64,000 nt of DNA from Capsicum annuum (GCF_002878395.1 NC_061116.1:123441930-123505929), one strand, 5' to 3'; positions 47,011-59,958 are shown, numbered from the stretch's first letter. Made by a program: numbers and translations. Notes: generated by a model not told the origin, from the letters alone.

Positions 47011-49300
47011 TCGGAAGCAACGAAGATAATGTATTAACCATCAGGGACAATGTGATAGCAGAATAAAGTGAGATGATTACTGAACTTGCGAGAACATTGG
47101 AAATGCTTCAAGAGGAGATGAATCGTACTAGGGACCTGGCTAATCTGGCCATCACCGTTAATGCTCCTGCCCCGGGAGGATATGTGACTCTACTCCAAAT
47201 TTCTCCCCTCAGTACGCCTATTCTCTGGAACCATAAAAATACAATACCGTCCGCCTCCTCTTCCCAATTTCCCCCAGATCCCATATTCAGTAATCCTCTA
47301 ATTCATGCTGTCCAAAACACCAATTAAGAAAATAACCCAGATGCTTACCATTCATAAAATTTGTCTTCGAATTCGCAAAATTCATTTTTAAATCCACAAA
47401 ATCCATTTTCAAACCTACAACATCCTCTCCCAAATCCACAAAATCCATCCCCAAATCCACAGAACTCATTTCTAAATCCACAAAATCCTTCTCAAATTCC
47501 ACCAAACTACTCTTAAATTCCACGAATGTTCTCACTTTCCAAAATGTCCTCCCCACCTACCACCCAACCTCCTTTCATCCTCAAAATAAATCTACTCTTT
47601 TAAATCCTTCTCATGTCATCACATCGCTTGACATCTACAATCCCTTTCCTAATCCTAGGGTAGACCATTACGAGGAGAAGGAAAAGGAGTGGAGGACTGA
47701 GCATGAAAAGAAGTTGCTAGGGATAAATGAAGAGATTATGAGGATCAAGAAATCACATGGGGAAGGGGATAATGATGATTTGGGGTATGATGATCTGTGT
47801 GTGCTCACGGAAGTAGATCTGCCAGAAGGGTACAAGGTCCCTAAGTTTGAAGTGTTTAATGGCACCGAAAATCCAATAGCTTATCTAAGAAGGTTTTGTG
47901 ACCAAATGGTTTGGGTAGGAAGAATTGAGGCATTACTAATGCTCTTATTCATCCGAAGCTTAAGCGACGAAGCTTTAGATTGGTTCGTGTCTCAGGAGCT
48001 AAAAAGATGGTCTGGATGGAGGCTTTGGCTAAAAGTTTTCTTGATATATTTGCATTTAAAGTTAAAATATTCCCTGACCGATACTCATTAGCTCGGATTA
48101 AGTAGAACAATGATGAGCGTTTTTGAGACTATTCCTTTTATTGGAGAAAAGAAGCTGCCAAAGTACAACTTCCCATGTCTGTAGAAGAGATGGTGTCAGT
48201 GTTCTCTTGCACCTAGGAAGGAGAATTTTATACTAGGATAGTATCCGCGGTCAGGGCAACTTTTGAAGATTTGGTAAAAATTGGGGAATCGCTAAAAGAA
48301 GGCACTCAAACATGAAAGATTGTCAAAACCCCAGCATCATCTGGGACTTTTGTGTTCCCAAAGATGAAAAAGGAAGATGTGAGTGTGGTATCTACCGACT
48401 CTGCTGCTATATTGAAGAAGAAATTTAAGCCTAGGAATGTTCTTTCCTCACCACCGTTACCAAGTTTTCAGCTTGTATTCTACACACAATCCCAGTACTA
48501 AGATCCACTTCCAAATATCCAATTCCAGTACCAAGTTACACTTCCCAAAATACAATCTCAATACCAACCTCCACAGGCAAATATTTTACTCTAACACCAA
48601 GTTCTGCAGCCGAATTATCAGTCTCATGCTCAAGTTACCCCTCCAAACAACCAAATAAATTTATGAGCACCTCCAAACAATCATCAAGTACCTCTTACCA
48701 CTAATCAAAACCCATATAACCCCCCACGTCCAAACTTCAAAAAGAGACCTCCCTAAAACTTCATGCTATTGGTCGAAAGTTGCACCCGACTCTGTGAGAG
48801 ATTAAAAGACGTCGGTCATTTACAGCCTATCCAATCAAAACTTGCCAATCCCTACTCTCGATCTTATCATGCTGATCAAAATTGCGCCTATCATTTGAGA
48901 GTGGTGGGGCACAATACTAAGGATTGCATTAACCTGAAGCATAGGATTCAAGACTTGATTCATCAGGAAGTCATCACTCTTTAGTCACCGCCACCAAATA
49001 TCAATAGTAATCTATTGCCTAATCATGGGGGAGCTACAATTAATATGATCAAAATAGAGGGCGAATGGGTACCTAGCAAGACCATTACTAAGGTATATTC
49101 AAAAAAGGCCAAAAGGACAGAAGGATTAGATAAGATAGAGAAAGTCATGGATACCTTAAGTGTTAATGAAAGGCCCCCATTTTTAGTAATGACAGCCCCA
49201 ACTCAGGTGTATGCTCCACCACCGCCTAAAAAGGAATTTATTGTTGAGATTGCCCCTGCCCAAGGGATAACACGATCTAGATGATGCTACATCCTCTAAG
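47011..49300 (+). pseudogene. Ogre gag, broken
   Basis: The N-terminal part has MITELARTLEMLQEEMNRTR (47073), then a seven-residue proline-asparagine repeat (47370-47520). The capsid domain (from 47714) contains VPKFEVFNGTENPIAYLRRF and FIRSLSDEALDWFV, the retrotransposon gag signature. Further on a zinc-knuckle-like CAYHLRVVGHNTKDC lies at about 48880-48925, followed by GGATINMIKIEG. Stops and frameshifts occur throughout. Gag would form the particle and bind RNA. Confidence 0.8.
47370..47520 (+). repeat. 21-bp repeat encoding NPQNPFS-like units in gag
   Basis: About seven units of the form TCCACAAAATCCATTTTCAAA follow each other, translating as Asn-Pro-Gln-Asn-Pro-Phe/Ser-x. One unit has lost a base. 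A similar but irregular Gln/Tyr-rich tract lies at 48481-48660. Confidence 0.85.
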
Positions 49301-49589
49301 ATTTGACCAACCAAAGGATTCAAAAAGAAGGGAAATCACTGAAAGGGAGGCTAGAGAATTTTAGAGGCGTATGCAACCAAAAGAGTATTCAATTGTCAAG
49401 CATTTGGAAATACTTCAGCCCAAATTTCTATTTGGGCACTGTTGATGAGTTTGCAATATCACTGATAAGCTTTATTAAAAATCCTAGAAGAAGCATATGT
49501 TCCCACAGGAATGAGTGTTGAAAATCTAGCCGCAATAATAGAAAATATTATGGGAATCACCACATATTATTTAGTGAGGAAGAGTTTCC

Positions 49590-50415
49590 TTTTGAGGGGG
49601 TTATGTGTAACAAAGCCTTACATGTTACTATTAATTGCGGGACTATATGATTAATCGGGTATTGATAGATGACGGGTCTGGTTTGAATATTTGTCCTCTA
49701 GCCATATTGGTTCAAATAGGCTATGGGGAAAATTTGCCAAAGCCACGTTAATATGCGGTATTTTGATGAAAGACAGAGAGATACTATAAGGGAAGTTGAC
49801 TTGTACATCCAGATGAGACCCGCTGAATTCAAGGCTAAATTTCATGTTATGGATATCCATCCTAGTTACAACTTGCTCCTGGGGAGACCATAGATCCATA
49901 GTGCAAAGGCAGTTTCATCAACCCTTCATCAATTATTGAAGTTTATTTGGGAAGACCATGGAGTAGTTATTGAAGGAGAAGGAAGTCGTTTGAATTATCC
50001 CAATGGTTATGTGCCTGTGAGTGAATATATTCCAAGGGGTAGTAGTTTCTATACAATGGAAATTGTTAATGCTGCAGAGAAAGATCTGACTCTCCAAGCG
50101 CCGATGCCCCCTGTCTATACAATAATTGCGACTGTGATGTTAAGAAGTGGGTTTGAGCCCAGTCGAGGCTTGGGTAAGAATTTGAAAGAAATTATTGAGC
50201 CTATTATGGTCCCAGAAAAAACATCTAAGTATGGGTTAGGATACCAGCCAAAAGAGGAAGATGAGATTGAAAATAAGTCAAAGATGAGTCTATCTAAACT
50301 GTTGCCACTCCTGTACCAATTATTTTCTATGTGTGAGATGTTAAAAGATGATGGTATTGGGGATGGGATAGGAAATATGTTCGAGGATTTCAATGCTATA
50401 CCAGAGATTTTTTGA
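49590..50415 (+). pseudogene. Ogre protease and G-patch region
   Basis: VLIDDGSGLNICPL (about 49660-49705) is a retroviral-type aspartic protease active site. After frameshifts comes a 159-codon frame (49936-50415) with VIEGEGSRLNYPNGYVP and the G-patch-like GFEPSRGLGKNLKEI and KYGLGYQP. G-patch next to protease is a feature of Ogre-type elements. The broken frame upstream of 49936 makes it inactive. Confidence 0.75.
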
Positions 50416-50781
50416 AGTCTAGTGGGGTGAGAAAGGTTGCACCAGGAGAGGCTTTGCAAAACTGGACCTTCACTCCACTCATAACTCATCGGCCATCGTG
50501 GTAGATGAAATGACAATTACTAGTAGTTTTAAAAATTAGTGATGATACAGAGGAGGCCCTGTGATCCATCCTTTTATGTCTCAAATTTTCTTTCTGTATT
50601 TTATTGCTTTCAAAAAAGCATGAGCCCACATTTGCGCGAGTCATAAGCTATATTTTGTAATTATTTCCCAAATTTCAATGAAAAGGCCTCCCTTTATTTA
50701 AGAAGTTATTTTAAAATATGATTATATTAGTGTATTTTATTATCTTGTTATCATCTAACTTGGTTTGTTTGTTTATTACAG
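50416..50781 (+). other. Probable Ogre intron end between protease and RT
   Basis: A T-rich tract ends in TTTGTTTGTTTATTACAG (to 50781), a strong splice acceptor, followed at once by the RT-side frame SSNLKPANVM. Ogre elements are known to carry an intron here. A donor could not be chosen with certainty between 50400 and 50600. Confidence 0.55.
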
Positions 50782-52110
50782 TAGCAGTAATTTAAAACCT
50801 GCCAATGTCATGTCATGCCAAGGGTTAGACGAATAAATCAAGGAGAATGACGTTGAATAGAAAGAAGATGATCAGAAGCGATTAGTGGAAGATATAGAGA
50901 AATTTGAAAACAAAGAGAAGCCCAACTTGAAGGAAACTGAAACAGTCAACTTGGCGATCATGATGAAATCAAAGAGACAAGTGTTAGTGTTCACTTAGCA
51001 GGAACACAAAAAAGAGAACTCATCCATTTGCCACGGGATTACATTGATGTATTTGCTTGGTTCTACGATGATATACCAGTGTTAAGCACCAATATTATGT
51101 CGCATAAGCTACCAATTAATCCTAAGTTTGATCCAGTAAAGTAGAAAATGCAGAAGTTTAAGCCGGACTTAAGTTTGAAGATCAAGGAAAAAGTGACAAA
51201 GAAAATCAAATCTAAGGTTGTGGAAGTCACAAAATATCTAACAAGGCTAGCCAATATTGTCCCAGTTCCAAAAAAGGACGGCAAGATCCAAATATGTATC
51301 GACTATAGAGATTTAAATAGTGCCAGTCCTAAAGATAATTTTTCGCTACCCAATATCCACATCCTCATCGATAACTGTGTGAAACATGAAATGCAGTCTT
51401 TCATAAATTGTTTAGTCGGGTATCATTAGATATTAATAGATGAGAAAGATGCAGAAAAAGAGCTTTCATTACGCCCTAAGGTGTTTATCACTACAGGGTA
51501 ATATCGTTTGGTCTCAAGAACATGGTGCAACATACATGAGGGCTATGCCGATGATTTTTCATGATATGATTCATTAAGAGATTGAGGCATATGTGGATGA
51601 TGTAATTATCAAATCATGCAAGAGTTTAGATCATCTGACCCATCTGGAAAATTTCTTCATCAGACTAAGAAAGTACAACTTGAAGTTGAATCCTGCTAAG
51701 TATGCTTTTGGTGTGTCAGCCGGGAAACTACTGGGGTTCATAGTCAGCAGAAGGAGCATTGAGCTAGACCCGTCCAAGATCAAGATAATTCAGGATTTAC
51801 CACCGCCAAGGACCAAGAAAGAGGTTATGAGTTTCCTTGGTCATTTGAATTACATTAGCCGGTTCATTTCCCAATCAACAATCATATGTGATCCAATTCT
51901 TAAGATTTTGAAGAAAGATGTATTGAATGAGTGGACAGAAGAATGTAAGAAAGGTTTTGACAGAATCAAGAAATATTTACCCGTTTTACCTGTTTTGGTT
52001 CTACCAAGGGAGAAAACCCGTTGTTGCTTTACCTGTCAGTTTCAGAAAATACTTTTGAGTGTGTCCTCGGGTAACATGATGAGACCAATAAAAAGGATAA
52101 ATCAATCTAC
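50782..52110 (+). pseudogene. Ogre reverse transcriptase
   Basis: NIVPVPKKDGKIQICIDYRD and LNSASPKDNFSLPNIHILID (51148-51429), then the catalytic YVDD (51590-51601) with DDVIIKSCKSLDHLTHLENF, LGFIVSRRSIELDPSKI and FLGHLNYISRFISQ. This order is typical of gypsy RT. The palm segment between 51430 and 51590 is frameshifted and partly lost, and TAG/TAA codons interrupt it near 51143, 51427 and 51575. Confidence 0.9.
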
Positions 52111-52870
52111 TACTTAAGGAAAAAGCTTATGCCATATAAGGATTGCTACACTCTTGTAGAAAGGATGTGTTGTGCTTTGATCTGGGTCGCAAAAAAGTTA
52201 AGGCATTATCTATCCTCGTACACAACATATCTAATTTCCAGAATGGATCCATTGAAGTATATATTCAGAAAGCCATGCCCACGAAAAAGTTAGCTAAGTG
52301 GCAAATGTTGCTGAGTGAGTTCGACATTGTGTATGTGCCTCAAAAGGGAATCAAGGGGCAAGCTTTAACGAAACATTTAGCTGAGAATCCATTTGATGAT
52401 GAATATGATCCACTTTGAACTTACTTCCCACATGAAGAGATTTTATTCGTAGAGAAGACACTGCAGAGATATACCCCGGATGGAGATTGTTCTTTGATGG
52501 AGCGGTCAACTTCAAAGGCTCAATAATTGAAGTAGTTTTGGTGTCAAAATAGGCTAGAACTATCCAGCAACTGCTAAGTTGCACTTCTCGTGTACCAATA
52601 ACATGGCCGAATATGAAGCTTGCATCTTAGGTCTCAATTTGGCACTTGATATGGGTGTTCGTGAATTACTAGTCATCGGAGACTCAGATTTGTTGATTCA
52701 CCAGGTATGAGGGGAATGAGCGGTAAAGAACTCCAAGATTACTAATTATGTAGGGCTGCTGCAGGATCTATGTGGAAGATTCAAGGAAGTTGATTTCAGA
52801 CATATCCCGAGGATACAGAATGAGTTTGCTAATGCTTTGGCTACTATATCCTCCATGATTCAGCAACGAC
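52111..52870 (+). pseudogene. Two RNase H domains of the Ogre pol
   Basis: The first RNase H ends with KWQMLLSEFDIVYVPQKGIK and LAENPFDDEYDP (52143-52418). A second RNase H of the plant/archaeal type follows, with FFDGAVNFKGS, NNMAEYEACILGLNLALDMG, LLVIGDSDLLIHQV and FANALATISSMIQ. Two RNase H domains in a row define the Tat lineage. Stops break both. Confidence 0.82.
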
Positions 52871-52929
52871 CAGAGTTACATTGACTCTTTGGAAATAAGC
52901 TTAAATGAACAACCCACATATTATGTGTA

Positions 52930-54204
52930 CATCGAAGAGGATCCTGACAGAAAGACATAGTACAATGATATCAAAAGGTATTTAGAATATGAAAGATATC
53001 CTGAATACGCCAGCAACAAACAGAAGAAGATACTTCGGCGTTTGGCGAGGAATTATTTTCCAAGTGGGGACATTCTTTTTAGAAGGACCCCAGACTTAGG
53101 ATTCTTAAGATGTCTCGATGCCGCGAAAGCCAAGAAATTAATAAAAAAAGTACATACAGGAGTTTGTAGGACCCATATGAATGGGTTTGCCCTTGCTAGA
53201 AAGATTCTGAGAACTGGTTACTTCTGGATGACTATGGAAAATGATTGCAACAAGTAAGTGCAGAAGTGCTCAAAATGCCAGATACACGAGGGTTTGATTC
53301 GAATGCCTCGATATTAGCTTTATACAATGAGTTCACCTTGGACTTTCGTAGCTTGGGGTATGGATGTTATCGGACCAATAGAGCCACCGATGTCAAATGG
53401 GCATAGATTCATTTTAGTGGCTATTGATTACTTCACTAAGTGGGTTGAAGCTGCTTCATATAAAGACATCACCAAGAAGGTCGTTGCAGATTTTGTCAAT
53501 AATAAATTGATTTTTCGTTTTGGAGTGACAGAATCGATCATTACTAATAATGGGTCTAACTTGAACAGTCACTTGATGAATGAGATTTGTAATCAGTTCA
53601 AGATTGTTCATCGCAACTCGATCGCATATCGTCCATAGGTGAGTGGAGCCGTGGAAGCCGCCAATATGAACATCAAGAAAATCTTGAGGAAGATGGTCAA
53701 AAATAATAGATCATGGCCTGAAATGTTGCCTTATGCTCTGCTAGGGTATCACACAACAATTTGAACCTCAACTGGGGCAACCCCTTATCTACTTGTTTAT
53801 GGGGATAAATCTATGATACTTGTCGAGGTTGAAATACCTTTATTAAGGATTATTCAAGAAGCCAGATTAAGTAACGAAGAATGGGTTTGCACTCGCTAAG
53901 AACAACTTATGTTGATTGATGAGAAGAGAATGGTTGCCGTGTGTCATGGTCAGTTGTATCAATACAGGATGATCCGTTCCTTCAACAAAAAGGTAAGAAC
54001 TCAAACATTTGAAGTCCATCAATTGGTTCTTAGACGCATATTTCCTCACTAAAAAGAGTACAAAGGCAAGTTCGATCCGAATTGGAAAGGAACATATATA
54101 GTTCAGAAGGTGCTATCTGGAGGAGCCCTGATCCTATCCGAGATAGATGGTCAAGAGTGGACCAAACCAATTAATTCGGATGCAGTAAAGAGATACTATG
54201 CTTG
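52930..54204 (+). pseudogene. Ogre integrase with one catalytic Asp replaced by Asn
   Basis: The zinc-binding part shows VHTGVCRTHMNGF and CSKCQIHEG. The core has WGMDVIGPIEPP with the first Asp (53363-53365), SIITNNGSNLNSHLMNE where the family has Asp before NGS (53546-53548 reads AAT), and GAVEAANMNIKKIL with the Glu at 53654-53656. The C-terminal part ends KFDPNWKGTYIVQKVLSGG and VKRYYA at 54204. It is one nearly continuous frame with about five stops. With the changed Asp it could not act even if read through. Confidence 0.92.
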
Positions 54205-55759
54205 AAGGATATTTTAGGTTTTGTTTCCTAGAATCCTTTTCCTTTTATGTACAAATTACGTTTGACCTGAATTCCCATGAAAGGGATACGTAGGTGGCCT
54301 ATGTCGGCTTCGATCAACCCCTTAGGAGAATTTATCATTTTCCTTTATGTATGAATTACGTTTGACCTGAATTCCTAAGAAAAGGATACGTAGGCAGCCT
54401 ATATCGGCTTCGGTGAACCTTTTAGGAGAATTTATCCTTTTTATTTATGTATGAACTACGTGATGGCCAGAACTCCCAAGAAAAGGATACGTAGACGGCC
54501 TATGTCGGCTTCGGTCAACTCATCAGATTTTTCTATATATCCTTAGTGTAGTCCTGGACTATATTTGACCTGATTCCTGCTTCAACAGGATATGTAGGCG
54601 CTCCAACGGCTCAGTTATATAAACCCAGGAAATGGAAACTGGGGTAGAATTTTTAAGAAGGAATCTCAAAAATTCACAAGAGGAAGATCATCATCCAATA
54701 AAGAAGATGAAGACCCGTGAAGGGTTCAGATCATCTCAAGCCAGGATCATCTCAAGTAGTATTAAACTGGGGAAAAATTTTTAAGGGAGTCCTCAAAATT
54801 TCCAACAATATATTGGAATGTATTTCAATTCCCCTAACACCAGGAGGTCAAAGTCAAGTTTTAAAAATTACTAGTTGCGACAAAATCTAGATAGACTAAA
54901 TCTCTTGCTATGACAAGACTTTTTGAAGAACTCTCCAGCAATGATGATGAGTTTTGAAAACCTCCGTAGGATGTCGAACATAATTAATTGAACCTCAAGA
55001 AGAAGACATTCGTTGAGCTAGTACATGATATGACTGCATGTGGGTCAAGATATTTAGACGTGAGCTAAAGGATGATCGCCACCACTATCCAACCACACCC
55101 CTATTAAAAGGCATGTGGGTATTTTGGAATATTCTGGTTTTAGATTCACCTTTGAGATATTTCTAAACTCATATCGAGGGTAACCTTCTCTTTCTTTCAA
55201 ATTCGGGTAACAACATACTTAGAGTTTTGAAAATTATATCCGGGTAAGTTCTTGCCTGTGGGTGTAAAGGATCCCACGTTCATGGTTAAGAGGTTAAAAG
55301 CCTCTTTTCCGTAACTCAATCAACTTGTCACTCATCTCGAACCAAATATTATCTAAAATAAAATACTATCTTATCTACCTATCGAGCCGAACTGCAAGCA
55401 GTCTGATTCCCTGAGTCTGGAGGATATGTAGGCTGGGCTCTATGCTGTAAACTCGACTGCATTCCAACCTCCCCCTAAATCCCTTTGTTCCCCAGTTTTT
55501 TGGTTTCATAAAAAACTCCAAAATTGAGATAACTTGTGAAATTTTTTAAAATCATGCTTTAAATCAAGCTTTATGAGCTACAAGTGGTCTAAATTCTCAT
55601 GTAATCTAAGATATGTAGGAAACTTGATACTGAGGTCCGGCCATAACTCCATGAAACTTGTGCAAAAATCAATCTCTTTCAGAAGCGAATTTGTGGTCGG
55701 ACAAAAAATTAGGAACGTCAAACTACCTTTGCCCAGGGTTACTTGCATCCACCCTATCC
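54205..55759 (+). other. Ogre 3' untranslated region
   Basis: The stretch from the end of integrase to the polypurine tract has no coding frame. It contains the 100-bp tandem repeats at its start and another GGATATGTAGGCTGGGCTC block near 55420 that resembles the repeat core. Confidence 0.6.
54240..54640 (+). repeat. 100-bp tandem repeats in the Ogre 3' region
   Basis: The phrase ATTACGTTTGACCTGAATTCC starts at 54255 and 54355, and a diverged version at 54455. Each is followed by GGATACGTAGGYRGCCTATRTCGGCTTCG. A fourth, shorter copy lies near 54565. Exact 100-bp spacing shows tandem origin. Confidence 0.92.
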
Positions 55760-55774
55760 AAAGGGAGGAGACAG
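55760..55774 (+). other. Polypurine tract of the Ogre element
   Basis: AAAGGGAGGAGACAG ends one base before the 3' LTR (TGTTGACACC). This is where plus-strand synthesis would start. Confidence 0.8.
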
Positions 55775-55775
55775 T

Positions 55776-58700
55776 TGTTGACACCTAATTTTTGCCCTCC
55801 ACGACTAAGTTGAATTTTGAGTTTCTTCAATTTTAAATAAAATTATAATATTTATTTTATCCGAATAAAAAACTTTTCAAAGTAGTTATCTGGGTAATTT
55901 TGTCATTTTAAGTAAAGATTATATATTATCATATTTAATTATACGAAATTATATAATTTTGTTACTTAAATAATTGTATTATGAAAATTGAATTTTAATC
56001 AAAGAATTATCTTGAAAATTAATTCAAATGGTTAAAATCTCGATTGAAGTATAATCTATTCTAAAATGGTTTATTTTAAAAATATGTGTTTGGTTTTATG
56101 AAATCAAGTAACTCAGAATTAAATCGGTTGTTAATTTGTTTCAAGTATTGCTTCAATTTAGCCAACTATTAAATTAGACCAGAATTGAAATTGATTTGGC
56201 CACAATTACAATGTAATTGGTCAATTAATTTTTAATTAGGCTAAAAATTTCAATTCAATTGGTTAAATTCTCATAATTAGGCTAATTTAACAAATAGCCT
56301 AAATTTGTAAATTCCTAATCTAATTGGGGTTATTTTAAATAACCCTAATTTTAGCCCAATTCGTTAAAAACTCACCAGGACCAAACATCACCACCTCAAC
56401 CCAATCATTCAGCTGAACTAGCCCACTCTACCCTATCTTCTTCAGCAATACGCATACAGCAACACCAATAACATTAAAAGTAACTTCAATGATAACATCG
56501 AACCGGAAAGATCGCAAACAATAACCCGAAACCAGCGGACTGATATCGACAAAACAACAGTAATAACTATGATATCAATAGAAACAACACTGATAATAAA
56601 TTGGTAAAACTCAATTTCGACTTCAATCTGAATCCAACCCGATAAAAATAATCCAAACCCTTCCCGAACAATATCTAACAACCGCGAATTCCCTTTAACT
56701 TTCAACCTTATTCGATTTTCAATTTCAAAATTCAAAAACCCTACTAAGGAGTACGAATTATAGCTCATTCTCATCCCCATTTAAAGTTTCTCTCAAAATT
56801 CCCAAAACGCCCTTAATATTTTCCTCCCACATTGGTTGATCAAATGTTACTCCCCATTGTTGTTATCTATAAATAGCTCATTCTTGAGATGCAAGGGTAA
56901 AGTTTCAAGAGGGTGAAAAACTATTTCGAGCAAATCAGTGCAAATTTTTTTTTAGTAAAATTTTTAGAAGCCATCGACTGATCAAAATTCTCATAATTCT
57001 CGAAGTATCACTTCCGGTGGTGGCATTCCAATAATAAATCAAGTACCGTTTTCCTGCTCTGAAATAGGTGATGCTTTATCCCTTTTCATTTTTTTGCAAT
57101 TTTTTACTTTTTTCTTCATCTCTTTCTCTGTAGTGATAGTAATTATGGGATAATTCGTGATAGATAGCTATGACGACCTTAGAATTTTTTTATGATCATT
57201 ATTGCTATGCTGTTTTGCTAAATCAGCGTTCACATTGTAATTTTTGATTTGATTACTTTGAATATGCTGTCTCATGATTGATGATGTTGGTTATCTGCAA
57301 ATTTATAGTATGAATCAGCATATATATCGTTAAATTTCTGCCTTTCTTTTCTAGATTACTACGTTGATTTAACGATTCCTGTTGTGAGAGTTTAGGACAC
57401 TGTGCAGTCTCAACTTGGTTTGATGAAGATTAAATAGTTGCTTTGATTTGTTATTTATTATTTTTGACCTCGAGTTCAATATTTAAATCTCGTAATTCAT
57501 GTCTAGTTCACCTCGCGAAACTACTGTAGCATCAAAAATAATTAATTCCCAGTGTGTCATGTTTATACTTAAACATTGTGGTCAAACTTGCTATATTTTT
57601 AGCTGAATATCCCACTTTAGTCTTAATGCTTTGTTTTAGTATGGTGCTCTCTCGGATTGATTGTTTGTCTTCCTTTTAATTTGCTCTTAAGGTAAGGTTA
57701 CAGGTGTCGGTTTAATTGATTATATTCACCCGATATGGGCTGCCTTATAATTATCTTGACCTTTAATATCAATAAAGATAATGAGTGCACGACCGCAGTA
57801 AGGTCAACAAATCTGGTAACCCTCAAGGATCTCTCCTTTGACCTTTGAAAGTTCATTTCAAGTTGGTCAAAGAGAAGATGAGGGTAAGGTCATAGCATAT
57901 TCCTCTTGGGGTTATAAGTTGTATTTCTTTGTGTGTTAACTATGAAGATTGTTATTATTGTAGATAAGATTACTTGCGTAACTACCTTGGTTCTGTATGT
58001 TCTTGTTTATCTTTGATCGCATTTTATTTACTATACAAGGTTGATTTAATTTTATTTCCTTGAAACCATCTCATATACCGTGTTGATACAATTATATGTC
58101 GAGGTATCCCATCTGTATTTGGTGTTAATTTTTTTGTTAAGTGATTTATAATCTCTCATCGTACATTAGTTTCTCTTGAGCATATATACAGAACGTGGGT
58201 AGGACTATGCTCTTATTCTTAAATAGTGACTAAATTCTTCTCTATTTGTTTCAACATGTTTTTGTTAGGATTATTCTTTAGACTATTTTAAGTTGGAATT
58301 TTATTATGAAGTAAAGTGTGTTCCTTGAGTTTCTCTTATTGTTTATTTCGGCATAATGCCTTGGTTTTTGTTTCGTCTGCTTAATTCCTAGCTTTTTATT
58401 TTACATTGTTTTGCCCCTATGTTTTAGAAACGTCTAGTTTGATGTTATATTTGGATGATCATCGCTGCAACTATGTCCTACTATTTTGGTAGAATTTGTG
58501 TTTTGTGCATAGATTTCATCTCTTCTCTGTTATCATTTAGTTTTTTTTTTGGTATGGTCGCATAGTTCCAACATATTTGTATTTAGGCATAAAATTCTTC
58601 AAAATTTGCTTGCAACTTGTTTTCTTTAGTCTGAGGTAACATGAGAATATCATACAGTTTTTGTATTGTTTGGGTTTATTGAAGTAGGTGACTTCATTTT

Positions 58701-59958
58701 AAATTTAGTCTTGGGAGAAAGTTGATAGTTTCTTTGCTTAAATATGACCTTCTTTGCCTTCTTTGATTTGATTGTCTTATATCCCGTTTATCGTGAGAGA
58801 AAAGAGGTAAAACAACTTGTCTTGGTTCACCCACTCTTAATAATGAAAGTAATGATATTGGAATGGCTTCACGGTAGCTTTCCTAGGAATGTTGCTTAAT
58901 CATGAACTGTTATTTGCTAGTCATAGTCATGTTTTGACTAGAAATATTTCAGTGATATACTTTTTAATCTTACCTCTTTTATTCATAGTTCAATATTTCT
59001 TTATGCTTGAGTGTGCTATCTTTTCCATCTCGTCTATTAAGTGTAAAATTTTCGGATACGTATTAATTCTCTCTTGTTTTGTCTTTGGATGGACCCGCCT
59101 TGGTATTCGAATGGACTACTTCGCTCTTTGCATTTTATAACAGGCCAATGAGGCCTCTCTTTTTGAGTCAACTCCCAAAGAGAGTTTGAAAGTTGATCAT
59201 GTGGCGCATATCGGTGCAAGAAGATAGAAGAAGATGAATGATGGGTTAAAACCCTCTCTTAGAGTTGCTAAGAGACTCGAAAGTCTCAATTATGTTATTG
59301 CTTTATTTATTTATTTATTTATCTATTCATTTGGGCCTCAAAGTCAAAGTTGTAAGTTAATACAGGTGAAGTCGATTATGGACCAAAAGGTCCAAAAAGA
59401 TAGTTTTGGACATGTTATGGGCCAAAGCCCAATATTTAGATTAGGACAAGTGAAGGTGGGCCGAAAGACCAATTAATTCAGGACAAGATTGATGGATTTG
59501 GGCTTAAGAGCCTAAATTACTTGTTTTTCCCCTTTTCCCTTTTCTATGTTTGTTTGTTATATGTTCTTTCGAACCTAGTTAAATCCCCTACTAAGTCGTT
59601 AAAAAACTGTCTTTGCATAAACCTCAAAAAATATTTTCTTAATCAATTCTCTTTTCAATAATCAATTTTCCTTTTTAAAGTTAGTTAAAAAAATTATTTT
59701 CAAATAATTCGCATAACCGCAAGTTAACAGATACTCTTGGTGCCTTAATAACCTTCCAAGAGTATTATTAATAGAAATCGCTTACCTAGAATTTCAAAAT
59801 TTAAATGATTTTTCTGTTTTGAATCATTTAAGTAATTTATAAAGGTTTTCTTTATTTTTCTAAATAAATTAAGTGACAACTCTATTCTCGAGTTTAAAAG
59901 CTTTTTCAAAAGTATTTGAACTTGTGAAAAACTCTAATAGTCATTTCTCCACAAAACA
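55776..59958 (+). repeat. 3' LTR of the Ogre element, uninterrupted
   Basis: The 4183-bp LTR runs from TGTTGACACC to CACAAAACA. It contains the uninterrupted versions of both DNA-transposon target sites (TTTTAAAAA near 56073 and TATTTTAAA at 56330-56338), the TATA box at 56869, a (TTTA)n run near 59303 and a U5 region matching 41380-44343. Short frames inside it have no recognisable motif. Confidence 0.95.

Larger units (their letters stand above)
31455..59958 (+). mobile_element. Ogre/Tat-lineage gypsy retrotransposon with nested insertions
   Basis: Two LTRs, beginning TGTTAACACC (31455) and TGTTGACACC (55776) and ending in AAAACA (44343 and 59958), flank a gypsy body. The order is ORF1, gag, protease with G-patch, RT, RNase H, second RNase H, integrase. 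The dual RNase H, the extra 5' ORF and the intron-like acceptor before RT define the Tat/Ogre lineage. The span is 28.5 kb, about 19.5 kb without the two DNA-transposon insertions. Flanks are CTTCA (31450-31454) and CTTTG (59959-59963), matching at three of five bases. Many stops and frameshifts make it defective. Confidence 0.92.
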
